Positions 7,800 to 15,296 are shown, numbered from the stretch's first letter. The stretch: 64,000 nucleotides of DNA from DATBGO01 sp963840095 (GCA_963840095.1 CAWIXN010000006.1:1-64000); one strand, 5' to 3'. A program made the numbers and translations. The notes: a model not told the origin generated them from the sequence alone.

Positions 7800-9196
7800 C
7801 GGCCGTTCCAAGATCATGATGTGAGTCCGAGGATGGTAAATGGGCGGTCCATGGAGCGTCCGGCCCATCGGGTGGCTTCGGTGACGTCGATGCGTCCGGC
7901 CATGCGGAGTGCCCCGATCGCGAGGTTGCGGAGAGCAGCCATGACCCGGGGCCCGGATCGGGTTCTGACCTGGGATTTGTCTTCTTGATACAAGGTGTCG
8001 CGGAGCCAGTGAAGAGACTCGATCGACCATTGTTCCCGGACGTATCCGGCCAGGTCGGCGGCGTTTGCCTGCCCGGGTTCCGGGCTGGCGACGCCGAGCG
8101 CGGCGACGGCCGAGATCGGCTGGCCGTGCAGGCCGGTGACGTACCGTTCGATCAGGAACACCTGGCTGACGTGCGGGAACGGCAGATCCTCCGGGGCGGG
8201 CAGCACCTGGATGGTGCGGGTGGTGATCCGGCCGTGGCCCTTATCAGTGGCGGTGTGGGCGATCGGCACCTGGCCCCATGGCAGCGTGTCGAGAGCGTCG
8301 AACAGGGTCCGCCGGTTTTCCTTCACCGGGAGCACGAATTGGCCGCCATGCTCATGGATGTGGTCCGCGGTGGCTTTCACCGTATGCAGCGCATCCGCGG
8401 TCACGATCTTGCCGGTCAGGTCGATCTGGGCAAGCACCACCGCGGCCATCGGTTACCTCGTTCGTCTTCTTGCCGACCTCGGCCTGCGCGGCGACCACCG
8501 AGGCGGCGGCGTCCGGGCCGGCCAGGGCGGCGAGCAGGCGGACCTGGTTCCCGTCAGCGTCCTTCGCGCCCCGGATCGCCTTGCCATCCAGCCTCACCTG
8601 CATTAACGCCTGCGGGCCGTCCTCTTCCCCGGTATCACGGGCGGCCGTGGCCGGTGTGCTGAACCCGGCGAGATTCATCAGCCACGCGCCGGCCGCCACG
8701 TCGAGCGCTTCGGTGTCGGCATCGGTCAGTACCCGCCAGATCGTGGTCTTCGACGGCGGCGGCGCGGGAGCGGCACCGCTGCGCAGGTACAGATCGGCCA
8801 GGATCGCCGGCGGCACGTCAGCAACCCAGCCAGTGATCGCGGTATAGCCCCTCATCCCGGCCACGACCGCCGCCGCAGCCAGCGCCAGCACGGCCGCAAC
8901 AGGATGATCCCTGCCCCGGCCTGCCCGGCCATCCGACACCCCGGCGAACAGTTCCAGCAGGTCACAGCAGGCATCTGCTACCGGGACCGACACGATCGGC
9001 TCTGCCGGTGCGGGCGCGGCAGCATAACTGACAGACTGACCCACAACGAAGCTCCGGTGGCCGGGATCTGTGAGAGGACCCCTGTTCCTACCGGAGCTTC
9101 GTCACATTCCCCCGCCCGACACGCCGCTCATGATCACATCGCAACACCCGCCACGAATCGTGATTCACACCCCTAAAACGATCTTGGAACGGCCGT
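7799..9196 (-). mobile_element. ISAs1-like insertion sequence
   Basis: About 1.4 kb, bounded by inverted repeats. The left end is ACGGCCGTTCCAAGATC (7799-7815) and its exact reverse complement ends at 9196. A direct repeat GCTTAGCTCCACC flanks it at 7786-7798 and 9197-9209. This is 13 bases, longer than the 8-10 usually quoted for ISAs1, so part of the match may predate insertion. The single transposase gene reads leftward and is frameshifted. The target was the acceptor end of a tRNA-Ala fragment. Confidence 0.85.
7814..9044 (-). pseudogene. ISAs1-family transposase, one frameshift
   Basis: The N-terminal frame (9044 to about 8455) has the usual DUF4338-like start, LLELFAGVSDGRAGRGRDHP, AGMRGYTAITGW, and the first catalytic Asp region LMQVRLDGKAIRGAKD, then QAEVGKKTNEV. 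The C-terminal frame (about 8449 to 7814) continues VLAQIDLTGKIVTADALHTV (second Asp), GGQFVLPVKENRRTLFDAL, REQWSIESLHWLRDTLYQED (catalytic Glu) and ALRNLAIGALRMAG. Joined, they give about 410 residues, close to family length. The junction after KTNEV needs a one-base change in gaggtaaccgatgg. Family members are normally a single frame, so I read this as inactivation rather than programmed frameshifting. Confidence 0.85.
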
Positions 9197-9210
9197 GCTT
9201 AGCTCCACCA

Positions 9211-9732
9211 GGGACAAACACCGTCTGTCAAGATCGACAAGTGCCGGTTCACACCCGCAGTTGACACCCATTGACCGCGATTCACGGTGCCGCGTGGCCG
9301 TCTACGCGCAGGGAATCGCTGCTTCGCGCACCCCGCGTGCACCAACGACCGGCGAATGACAGCCACAGACGGGGACTGGCGGTCACCGTGTTATCTCGGC
9401 CGCTGACGATCACTGACGGCTTTTGCGCAGGTCCGCGCACTAGGACGAGCTTTACGATGTGGTGGTTAGGGGCGGGGTCGAAGCGCCGACCTTCCGCTTT
9501 TCAGGGATGGAGATCACCGCAGGTCAGAGCCCGTACCGGATGCCTGCGTGCAACCTGCATGCGATCAATGCTTCACCACTATCGGCTTGGGCAGCCGTGC
9601 GCGGCGAGATCCAACAGAGCGGCCCTCCACGGCATGCAGGTAACGCTGGGCAGCAGCCGGAGATGAGTGGCCAAGTCGCTTCATCAAGTCCTTGAATTCT
9701 GCAGTGCGAGTTGATCTTGTGCGGGCAGGCGG
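9211..9732. other. Intergenic stretch with a tRNA-Phe relic
   Basis: About 520 bases between the right flank of the insertion sequence and the next gene. Apart from the tRNA-Phe-like 3' half at 9460-9506 I see no gene. Small plus-strand frames cover the stretch but have no ribosome site or recognisable composition. Confidence 0.4.
9460..9506 (-). pseudogene. tRNA-Phe-like 3' half, third copy
   Basis: The minus strand reads CCCTGAAAAGCGGAAGGTCG (anticodon loop CTGAAAA, anticodon GAA), then a T arm with one mismatch (GGCGCTTCGACCCCGCC) and CCCTAACCACCA. Only the 3' half is present; sequence before the anticodon loop is unrelated to the other copies. It has the same extent as the tRNA-Ala fragment at 7754, as expected of an attachment-site remnant. 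Confidence 0.6.
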
Positions 9733-10158
9733 CTACTTCTCGGGTGCGTCGGCGGGGTTCTCGGCCGGGGCGATGTTGTCGTCATTGACTTCGACTCTGG
9801 CGTGTGCGCCGCGTTGGCGGAATCTCTTAATGGCGGAGGCTATGGCGAGTGCGCCTCCGGTTGCGACCATCTGGACGGCTATTTCGTTGCCGTCCTGGAG
9901 AAGGTACGCGAGGGGTGACGCGAGGTCGGGGCCGTCGTGCTTGCCGCCGAAGGAGCGGTCGAGGATCCGGTTGATGGGCTTGAGGATGCGGGCTGCTTCT
10001 GCGTTGAGCCGGGCCCAGGTTGAGGGCGGGGGTTTACTTGCCGGCGGCGGGAAGTCGTCGGGGCGGACCTGCACGCCTTCCTGCTTGAGCAGGTCGGTCA
10101 GCTGGGTGAGTTCGGCGCGGCTGCCTGCGTAGGTGATGGTCCGGGTGACGGTGTCCAT
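9733..10158 (-). CDS. Small alpha/beta protein with hydrophobic C-terminal helix
   Basis: Chosen start is ATG 10158 (MDTVTRTITYAGSRAELTQL), which begins directly with a beta strand; an in-frame ATG at 10206 would add 16 residues of less typical sequence. About 141 residues. The layout is an N-terminal strand-helix unit (TQLTDLLKQEGVQVRPDDF), a Pro-rich link, a helical middle with LNAEAARILKPINRILDRSF, a Gly/Ala-rich hydrophobic helix (IAVQMVATGGALAIASAIKR), then a basic turn, strand ARVEV and an acidic tail. This order resembles the EACC1-type small component of actinobacterial effector/conflict operons, but the match is one of layout only. The frame is intact. Confidence 0.55.
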   Translation of the reverse strand: MDTVTRTITYAGSRAELTQLTDLLKQEGVQVRPDDFPPPASKPPPSTWARLNAEAARILKPINRILDRSFGGKHDGPDLASPLAYLLQDGNEIAVQMVATGGALAIASAIKRFRQRGAHARVEVNDDNIAPAENPADAPEK

Positions 10159-10231
10159 GCTGGCATTTTTCACCGCGGGAGCCTCTGGGCGCAGGTTCCG
10201 GGCCAAGTCATGCCCGTCGCGGGTCGAAGCT

Positions 10232-10301
10232 TGTGGTCAGGGGCGCGGTCGAACCGCCCACCTTCCGCTTTTCAGGCTGGCGGTCTTGCATCCCCCTGGC
10301 C
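10232..10301 (-). pseudogene. tRNA-Phe-like relic, copy 2
   Basis: Same relic as at 6103-6173, with small differences: anticodon loop CTGAAAA instead of CTGAAGA, GGTGGGCGGTTCGACCGCGCC around the T arm, and a CCACA end rather than CCACCA. The D arm is lacking here as well. The T stem carries a change that disrupts pairing, so it is even less likely to be functional than copy 1. Confidence 0.55.
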
Positions 10302-10341
10302 AGGACGAGATTACAGCTACGAGGCCATGCACTGATTCGAG

Positions 10342-10671
10342 ATGATGAGCTGTGTGGAGAGCGATGCTTCAGGACGACCTGAGGACGTCGCGGTACTGCA
10401 GGACATCAACACTTGGTTCGCCGAGCGAGGATTCTGGATTGTCCCGAGCGCGGTTGACTACTCCGAGCAGGTCAGCTCCTCGCTTTGGGCCAAGCGGGCA
10501 AAGTCTCGGGATCATCACGCGTGGGTCGACCTCATTAAGCCTGACGGCAGAGTCGCCTCGGCCGGATACAGATCAGTATCCACGCTCGCCGACGCGGCTA
10601 AGCGTGCTCGCAGGCGATGGCAGACAGAGCAGGAGGGCTCGCAAGGGTCCGGTCCACGCGGAGCTGGCTGA
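10342..10671 (+). CDS. 105-residue hypothetical protein, repeat copy 2
   Basis: From SDASGRPEDVAVLQDINT onward identical to the protein at 6225-6542. A one-base indel changes the front: here the frame can start at ATG 10342 (MMSCVESDAS), while copy 1 starts at MESDAS. The natural start may therefore be the shared GTG/ATG at the VES/MES position. It has the same central motifs (WFAERGFWIVPSAVDY, RDHHAWVDLI) and basic C-terminal helix. The function is unknown. Conservation of the full frame in both copies is the main reason to treat it as a real gene. Confidence 0.58.
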   Translation: MMSCVESDASGRPEDVAVLQDINTWFAERGFWIVPSAVDYSEQVSSSLWAKRAKSRDHHAWVDLIKPDGRVASAGYRSVSTLADAAKRARRRWQTEQEGSQGSGPRGAG

Positions 10672-10996
10672 CACCCACGGCTGACACCAACGAACTCGGA
10701 TTTCGCCGGATCTAGATGGACTTTGGGAGTGAGATCCTCCAGGCCAGGGACTGTGCTGGACGGCCTGAATGGATTTTGCAAGCCAGCGGTCAGCCGAGCG
10801 ACGTACAGCGCGGAAGTACAGCAACGTCCCCTCACAGTCGCCAACCACAACGACCGCCAGCGGCCTGAGCTAGCTGTGACGACTACCAGCCGCCCAGCAC
10901 CGCCGCTAGTTCGGGACGAAGAGGCTGTCGGCAGCGCCAGAGGTTGTAGAAGTCACGTAGGACGACAATGACCGTGCAAGACTGTCGAGATGCCCG

Positions 10997-11209
10997 ATGA
11001 CAGCGACATTCGAGGAGCGCTACGGCAAGCTCGGCCAGGACTTCATCCACGTCCACCACACAATCGAGCTATCCCGGGTGCCGCCCGGTTACCGTGTAGA
11101 CCCGATCAACGACCTGCGGCCGGTATGCCCCAACTGCCACGCAATGATCCACCGCGGCACTGGCCCGGCACTCTCGGTAGATGAACTCAAGCAAGAACTT
11201 CGCCAATAA
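10997..11209 (+). pseudogene. HNH endonuclease, C-terminal fragment
   Basis: 70 residues: MTATFEERYGKLGQDFIHVH, then HTIELSRVPPGYRVDPINDL and RPVCPNCHAMIHRGTGP, ending LSVDELKQELRQ. This is the C-terminal HNH nuclease module of McrA-like/5-methylcytosine-type restriction endonucleases: His-Val-His-His, the central DPINDLRPVC and CPNCHAMIH. The family normally carries a further N-terminal part with CxxC before FxxxYGxLG, which is absent here; the sequence upstream does not encode it in any frame. It is a truncated, probably inactive remnant at the right border of the accessory region. Confidence 0.8.
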
Positions 11210-11345
11210 GCCTCACGACATGAGCATGACCTGCCGCTTAAGTACAGCGACCAGCATCTCGCAGGTACGGCTGCCGGGCGGCAAGTCGCCAGTGTCCCGG
11301 CGGAGGCAGCTAGCCTTGGCGGGGCCTGCTACTCCTTGGATCCCT

Positions 11346-11945
11346 TCAGCGACGGACGCGGTAGCGGAGGTGGGTGGCTTCGGGGGTGTCGATCACGCGA
11401 ACGACATCGAGTTCGATCTCCCCGGGCAAGGTGTCGAACAGGCGACGGCCCCTGCCCTGGAGAAAGGGGATCAGGTGGATCTGCAACTCGTCCAGGACCC
11501 CCGCACGCAAACATTCTTGAGCGGTGACCGCGCCATGCACCAGCACATTCCGGTCGCCGGCCGCTGCCTTGGCTTGTGCCACACAAGATTCGATCCCATC
11601 GGTGATAAAGCGCACCCGACCCGGCGGAACGTCCAGCGGCGGCTGGTGAGTGGGCACGAAGACCGGCACTCCACCGTGATGCTCGCCGCCCCAGTACTCG
11701 GCCTGCTCGATCGTCCTGCGCCCGACGACAACGGCGCCGGTGCTCATCATCTCCTCGAACACGATGCGGCTCTGCTCACCGGCCGGCCGGAACCCGTCGT
11801 GACCCTCGCCAGTGCTGGAGTCGCCACTCCCCAGCCAGTCGTGGAGCCGGCCGAAGTCGTCGCCGCCCGGATTGCCGGGTCCGTCATCCGGGCCCGCGAT
11901 GTACCCGTCGAGCGACATGGACATGTACAGAACAGTGGAAGACAC
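11346..11945 (-). CDS. RibD/dihydrofolate reductase-like protein
   Basis: 199 residues from ATG 11945 (MSSTVLYMSMSLDGYIAGPD). The RibD C-terminal/DHFR-like fold is shown by MSMSLDGYIAGPDD at the N-terminus, GAVVVGRRTIEQAEYWGG in the middle, VPVFVPTH, the nucleotide-binding turn NVLVHGAVTAQECLRAGVLD and DELQIHLIPFLQGRGRRLFD. Proteins of this group are NADPH-binding reductases related to riboflavin RibD, but most are not riboflavin enzymes and their substrates are unknown. No riboflavin genes lie nearby. The gene is full length, intact and stands alone. It marks the return to normal chromosomal genes after the decayed region. Confidence 0.85.
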   Translation of the reverse strand: MSSTVLYMSMSLDGYIAGPDDGPGNPGGDDFGRLHDWLGSGDSSTGEGHDGFRPAGEQSRIVFEEMMSTGAVVVGRRTIEQAEYWGGEHHGGVPVFVPTHQPPLDVPPGRVRFITDGIESCVAQAKAAAGDRNVLVHGAVTAQECLRAGVLDELQIHLIPFLQGRGRRLFDTLPGEIELDVVRVIDTPEATHLRYRVRR

Positions 11946-12021
11946 GGTTCCTCCTCTCAGTCATCGCGATCGCGATCACGCCGGGCGTGGTGGCGCGCAG
12001 CGCCAATCATCGGCGAGGCGC

Positions 12022-12774
12022 TCAGTCGGCCCTCGCCAGTCCGGCGACGATGACCCGCGCCACTGGCGAGGGATCGGATCCATCCAGCGTGAAGCCATCT
12101 CCGGCGTGCACAGCGGGCTGGGCGATCATCCTGGGTCCCGTGCCGCGGTGCGGCCAGGTGGCGGTGTGCACGAGGAACGGGTGGCACAGGAAGACATCCC
12201 CGGCCTGGCCAGTCGCGTGCGCCGTCGGCAGGCACAGTGCCGATGGCCGCCAGAAGTCGGCATCGGCGTTGGTGCCGGCCTCGCCGTAGGGGGCCAGGAA
12301 CTCCGGGACGGCCAGGTGCGAGCCGCACATGAGACGGGTCGGCGCGTCGTCCGGTCCGACGTCGGTGAACAGGAGCAGCGCCAGCAGGCCGCGGTCCCGG
12401 GAGCGTATGTTGACCCAGCACCCGCCGGGGCCACTGTAGCTGCCTTCGACGTGGTAGCCGGAGTTCGCCCTGTCTTCGGAGGGGAAGCGCACGACCACCG
12501 CGCGGCCGGCATCAACCCGCCGGGTCCACCGGCCCGGGCCGATCAGCTCGTCGTAGGCGGCGGTCAGAGGCGGAGCGGTGCCAGCAGCTTCGAACGGCTC
12601 GCCGTCCAGGTTGTCGATCTGCACCAGGGGCGGCCAGCTGGCGGGATCACCTTCGCGGATCCCCTGTTGGCCCATCGATTCCCAGATCAGCTGACGGCAT
12701 GCCGCGGCCGTGTCCGCGTCGAACGCGCCACGGATGACTACGTAGCCGTCCCGTACGAAGGCGTCCAGGTCCAC
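12022..12774 (-). CDS. Phytanoyl-CoA dioxygenase (PhyH) family protein
   Basis: 250 residues, ATG 12774. MDLDAFVRDGYVVIRGAFDA is the typical PhyH opening. The Fe(II) ligands are likely His108 and Glu110 (YHVEGSY; most family members have Asp here) and His203 in CHPFLVHTA. Arg215 (TGPRMIAQP) would bind 2-oxoglutarate. The double-stranded beta-helix also shows CWVNIRSRDRGLLALLLFTD and GQAGDVFLCHPF. Members hydroxylate small molecules, often in secondary metabolism, using 2-oxoglutarate and oxygen; the substrate here cannot be told. The HxE instead of HxD facial triad is seen in some relatives and should still be tested. It stands alone. Confidence 0.85.
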   Translation of the reverse strand: MDLDAFVRDGYVVIRGAFDADTAAACRQLIWESMGQQGIREGDPASWPPLVQIDNLDGEPFEAAGTAPPLTAAYDELIGPGRWTRRVDAGRAVVVRFPSEDRANSGYHVEGSYSGPGGCWVNIRSRDRGLLALLLFTDVGPDDAPTRLMCGSHLAVPEFLAPYGEAGTNADADFWRPSALCLPTAHATGQAGDVFLCHPFLVHTATWPHRGTGPRMIAQPAVHAGDGFTLDGSDPSPVARVIVAGLARAD

Positions 12775-12846
12775 CAGCTAATCATGGCCACCTGGCGCTC
12801 GCCGGTCATCCGGATTACAGCCTGGCCGGGGCACGCGGCTCGCCTA

Positions 12847-13302
12847 TTACTGACACCGCATCGAAACTAGCCGAGCGCCAGTGCTCCTCGATTTCGTGGC
12901 CGGTATGCGGAAGGACCTTCCCACCCGGGTTGCCTCCAGTTCTCCGGAATGAATTAGCTGGTAGACAGTCGTCTTGGGCAGGCGCATGATCGAGGCGACC
13001 TCAGCCACGGTGAGGGCGTCCCGCTGCGAGATACAGGCCGATCGTGAATGGCGACGCGGCGGTCTTACTGCCGGAAGGTTTGTTGCCTTGCCTCCCGGCA
13101 GCACCGTCAGCCGGGCGGCGGGCGGTTGCTCGCTCCCCGCTGGGGGCAGCGCCCTGACGACAGGCCCGGGCGCATAAATTCCTGAGATGCCGACGAGCCA
13201 GTATCCAAGGATGGCGAGCGGCGACGGCGGCGAAGCCGCGGCGCGGATCAGCGCGCCGACCAGACTCCCCGCCCGGGAGTCAGGGCGCATCTGCCACTCC
13301 AC
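12847..13302 (-). CDS. Excisionase-type helix-turn-helix protein
   Basis: The last third is a MerR-like excisionase domain: DALTVAEVASIMRLPKTTVY, QLIHSGELEATRVGRSFRIP. The classical form continues with a helix after RIP. Here the frame instead runs TKSRSTGARL, while the expected helix (HEIEEHWRSASFDAV) lies in the neighbouring frame and ends at 12825, so a one-base shift near 12905 probably altered the tail. The DNA-contacting part is complete. The first 90 residues (Pro/Ala/Gly-rich) look weak, and the true start may be much closer to the domain. Such proteins act as excisionases or small regulators; no integrase is adjacent. Confidence 0.6.
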   Translation of the reverse strand: MEWQMRPDSRAGSLVGALIRAAASPPSPLAILGYWLVGISGIYAPGPVVRALPPAGSEQPPAARLTVLPGGKATNLPAVRPPRRHSRSACISQRDALTVAEVASIMRLPKTTVYQLIHSGELEATRVGRSFRIPATKSRSTGARLVSMRCQ

Positions 13303-13558
13303 CGGATAAGCCTCCGCCGCCGGCCGCGCCGGCCCGCGCGGCGGCCAGGGACGGGGGGCGGCCCACGCTGCTCACGAGAACCTGCGGGCTGATCATATGC
13401 AGTTCGCTCAGCAAGGCGCCGATGCTGTCATCGTGCCGCAGCTCAATGATCACGTCTCCGGTTATCTCCGTATCGTGGGGGGACATAAGCAGCGCCCAGA
13501 CGCGCTGCTCGGCGAGCGCCGCGGCGAGCATCTCCTGGCTGTACGGATCGTCTGACAT
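13280..13558 (-). CDS. Small hypothetical protein
   Basis: 92 residues from ATG 13558 (MSDDPYSQEMLAAALAEQRV). An upstream in-frame ATG at 13585 would add MPLWRIRIT. The first 65 residues have good alternating helix/strand character (WALLMSPHDTEITGDVIIEL, then DDSIGALLSELHMISPQVLV), and the last 25 are Ala/Gly-rich and probably disordered. It could be a small regulatory or partner protein. No family is recognised. Its 3' end overlaps the long frame of the excisionase-like gene by 23 bases, which may only reflect that gene's uncertain start. Confidence 0.5.
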   Translation of the reverse strand: MSDDPYSQEMLAAALAEQRVWALLMSPHDTEITGDVIIELRHDDSIGALLSELHMISPQVLVSSVGRPPSLAAARAGAAGGGGLSGGVADAP

Positions 13559-13765
13559 GGTGATCCGAATCCTCCACAAGGGCATGCAGGGCTCCTTCGC
13601 TTGTATTGTCCCTCGACAGTGCGGCCAAACCGTTGCCGGTGTGATTCAGGCTCGTAACGGCGATGTGAACCCTTGGACGGGCGGGGACGGCCCGGCCGCC
13701 AGCAGTTCAGCGGGGGGCCGCGCTACGCAGCCCGCCGGCCCTATGAAGCCGCGGCGCTCGGTAGG

Positions 13766-13885
13766 TCACCGGCCAGCTCCCCGATATGGCCTGACCCGGC
13801 CCATGATGTCGCTTCCCGCACGGCGCAGCGTGGTGAGGAAGTATTCCTCGTACTCGTCATCATCGGGCGCGGCCAGGAGGGACAT
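13766..13885 (-). pseudogene. Possible RibD/DHFR-like remnant
   Basis: About 39 residues containing APDDDEYEEYFLTTLRRAGS then DIMGRVRPYRGAG. RibD-like reductases have a similar stretch (F..LL..AG..IMGR.TY..). The match to the family is short, the rest of the protein is absent, and the stop follows at once. I read it as a relic, with low certainty. Confidence 0.25.
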
Positions 13886-13920
13886 CGGCCTGCCGGAGAA
13901 CCCCGGGCACCGGCCTGCGG

Positions 13921-14358
13921 CTAGGCCGGCAGCGAAAGGGTCTCGGTTACCGGATTGTGGGCGGGACGCTTGCCGGTGAATATAAAGGTGAGCCTGCTGA
14001 AGTACTGCCGCCCTGAGTGCCCGGGCCACGGCTTGGCCCGCCACAGGACGGTCAGGACCGGGTACTTGATGTACTTGCCCTGAGCGCAGGTCGGTGTGCA
14101 GTCGTTGACCTTCAGCACCCCTCCGCCGAACGCTACCGAGGTCCAGCTCGTCCAGCGCAGCTGGGCCAGGAACTCCTGGGAGGCCATGCAGCCGATGTCG
14201 TACTGCGCGGGCCGGACCACGCCGTGGCCGCAGTTCACCACGACCACCTGGCTGGAACTGGCCGACGCCGGAGCTGCGGTCAGCACGGCGGCGGTCGTGG
14301 TCCCGGCCAGCGTCATCAGCCCGGCGGCCAGGGCAACCCGCACACGGTCAAATCTCAT
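13921..14358 (-). CDS. Small secreted protein
   Basis: 145 residues from ATG 14358. A clear Sec signal peptide is present: MRFDRVRVALAAGLMTLAGT, hydrophobic core, then AAPASASS as the cleavage region near residue 34. The mature protein of about 110 residues contains four Cys (NCGHGVVRPAQYDIGC and VNDCTPTCAQGKYI), probably in two disulphides, and beta-rich segments such as VLTVLWRAKPWPG and RQYFSRLTFIFTG. The pattern CG...RP...C...W.SW...G.VNDC.P.CA.G is familiar from small secreted proteins of actinomycetes, but I know no function. A Shine-Dalgarno-like AGGAG (cctttcaggag on the reverse strand region) lies upstream of the start. Confidence 0.8.
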   Translation of the reverse strand: MRFDRVRVALAAGLMTLAGTTTAAVLTAAPASASSSQVVVVNCGHGVVRPAQYDIGCMASQEFLAQLRWTSWTSVAFGGGVLKVNDCTPTCAQGKYIKYPVLTVLWRAKPWPGHSGRQYFSRLTFIFTGKRPAHNPVTETLSLPA

Positions 14359-14432
14359 CGGTGGATCCTTTCAGGAGAGGTCCCGTCCCCTGCTAGGACG
14401 AGGATCCCCGCCCGCTGGATACACCTCCAGGA

Positions 14433-15296
14433 TCACGATCGGGTATCGCCAGCCGGCGGTTCCGTCTGGCTGCCATCGAGCTGCGAGCCCGGGTCCAGCA
14501 GCCCCAGGGACTCGAGCTGCGCGCGCAGCACCGGCGGTGACACGAAGCGGAGCGCGCGCATCCCGGCCGCGCGGGCCGCGGCCACGTTGTCAGCCCGGTC
14601 GTCGATGAACAGCACCTGCGCGGCGGGAAGCTCGTATCGCCGCAGCAGCAGCCGGTAGATCCGCGGATCCGGCTTGGCCACTCCTTCCAGGCCCGAGATC
14701 ACGTGCCCGTCGAACCAGCGCAGGAAACCGAACCTGCGCAGCCGCCGCGGGAAGGTCTCCGCCTCCATGTTGCTCAGCGCGTAGCAGGGCACGCCGCGCC
14801 GCTTCAGGTCGGCCAGGATGGCCACGCTGCCGGCTATCGGGCCGGCCACCATCTCCTCGCTCCGCTCGGCCCAGGCCGAGATCAGCCCGGCCTGATCAGG
14901 GTGGCGGGCGGCCAGCTCGCGGCAGGCCTGCGCGACATTGCGGCCGAGATCGTGGGCGGCATGCCACTCCGGAGAGCACACGTCAGTCAGGAACCGCTCC
15001 ATCGCCGCGTCGTCGCCGTCGAAGAGCTTGCGGTAGAGATAACGCGGATCCCAGTCCAGCAGCACCCCGCCCAGGTCGAACACCACCGCGCTGGCCCGGC
15101 CCGCGCCCGTCTTCCGGACAAGCTCAGCCGGGTCCGCATCGGTCCAGGCCGGATTAAACGGTTGTCCCCCGGGGTCGTGCACACCGTGGGCGGCCAGGAC
15201 GGCGAGCGATTCAAGGTCGCCGGACGCGGGCCAGCGCAGCTCCAGCCGACCGGCTGTCACGCGCAGCCCGGCGAGCGGCCATGGAGACGATGCCAT
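14433..15296 (-). CDS. GNAT fragment fused to HAD-superfamily phosphatase
   Basis: Chosen start is ATG 15296 (MASSPWPLAGLRVTAGRLEL); 287 residues. Residues 1-60 match the front of a GNAT acetyltransferase (VTAGRLELRWPASGDLESLA, GVHDPGGQPFNPAWTDADPA), which stops before the acetyl-CoA site. From about residue 70 it is a complete HAD hydrolase: motif I VVFDLGGVLLDWD (nucleophile Asp74), a four-helix cap with DVCSPEWHAAHDLG, motif II YALSNMEAE, motif III KPDPRIY and motif IV FIDDRADNV. HAD proteins of this type dephosphorylate sugar or nucleotide phosphates. Motif I has DLGG rather than DxD, common in epoxide-hydrolase-like or haloacid-type members. The in-frame junction is unusual; the HAD part should be active. 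Confidence 0.82.
   Translation of the reverse strand: MASSPWPLAGLRVTAGRLELRWPASGDLESLAVLAAHGVHDPGGQPFNPAWTDADPAELVRKTGAGRASAVVFDLGGVLLDWDPRYLYRKLFDGDDAAMERFLTDVCSPEWHAAHDLGRNVAQACRELAARHPDQAGLISAWAERSEEMVAGPIAGSVAILADLKRRGVPCYALSNMEAETFPRRLRRFGFLRWFDGHVISGLEGVAKPDPRIYRLLLRRYELPAAQVLFIDDRADNVAAARAAGMRALRFVSPPVLRAQLESLGLLDPGSQLDGSQTEPPAGDTRS

Larger units (their letters stand above)
10231..10783. repeat. 0.55 kb direct repeat, copy 2
   Basis: Second copy of 6103-6654 in the same orientation. Beyond its right end the copies diverge at once: cagaggg in copy 1, ccagcgg in copy 2. Before its left end (10231) they also diverge. One extra base lies upstream of the ORF compared with copy 1. Confidence 0.92.

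Noticed and set aside
8440..8460. Programmed frameshift in the ISAs1 transposase
   Set aside because: Family members are normally single-frame and no slippery heptamer is seen at gaggtaaccgatgg; inactivating change preferred.
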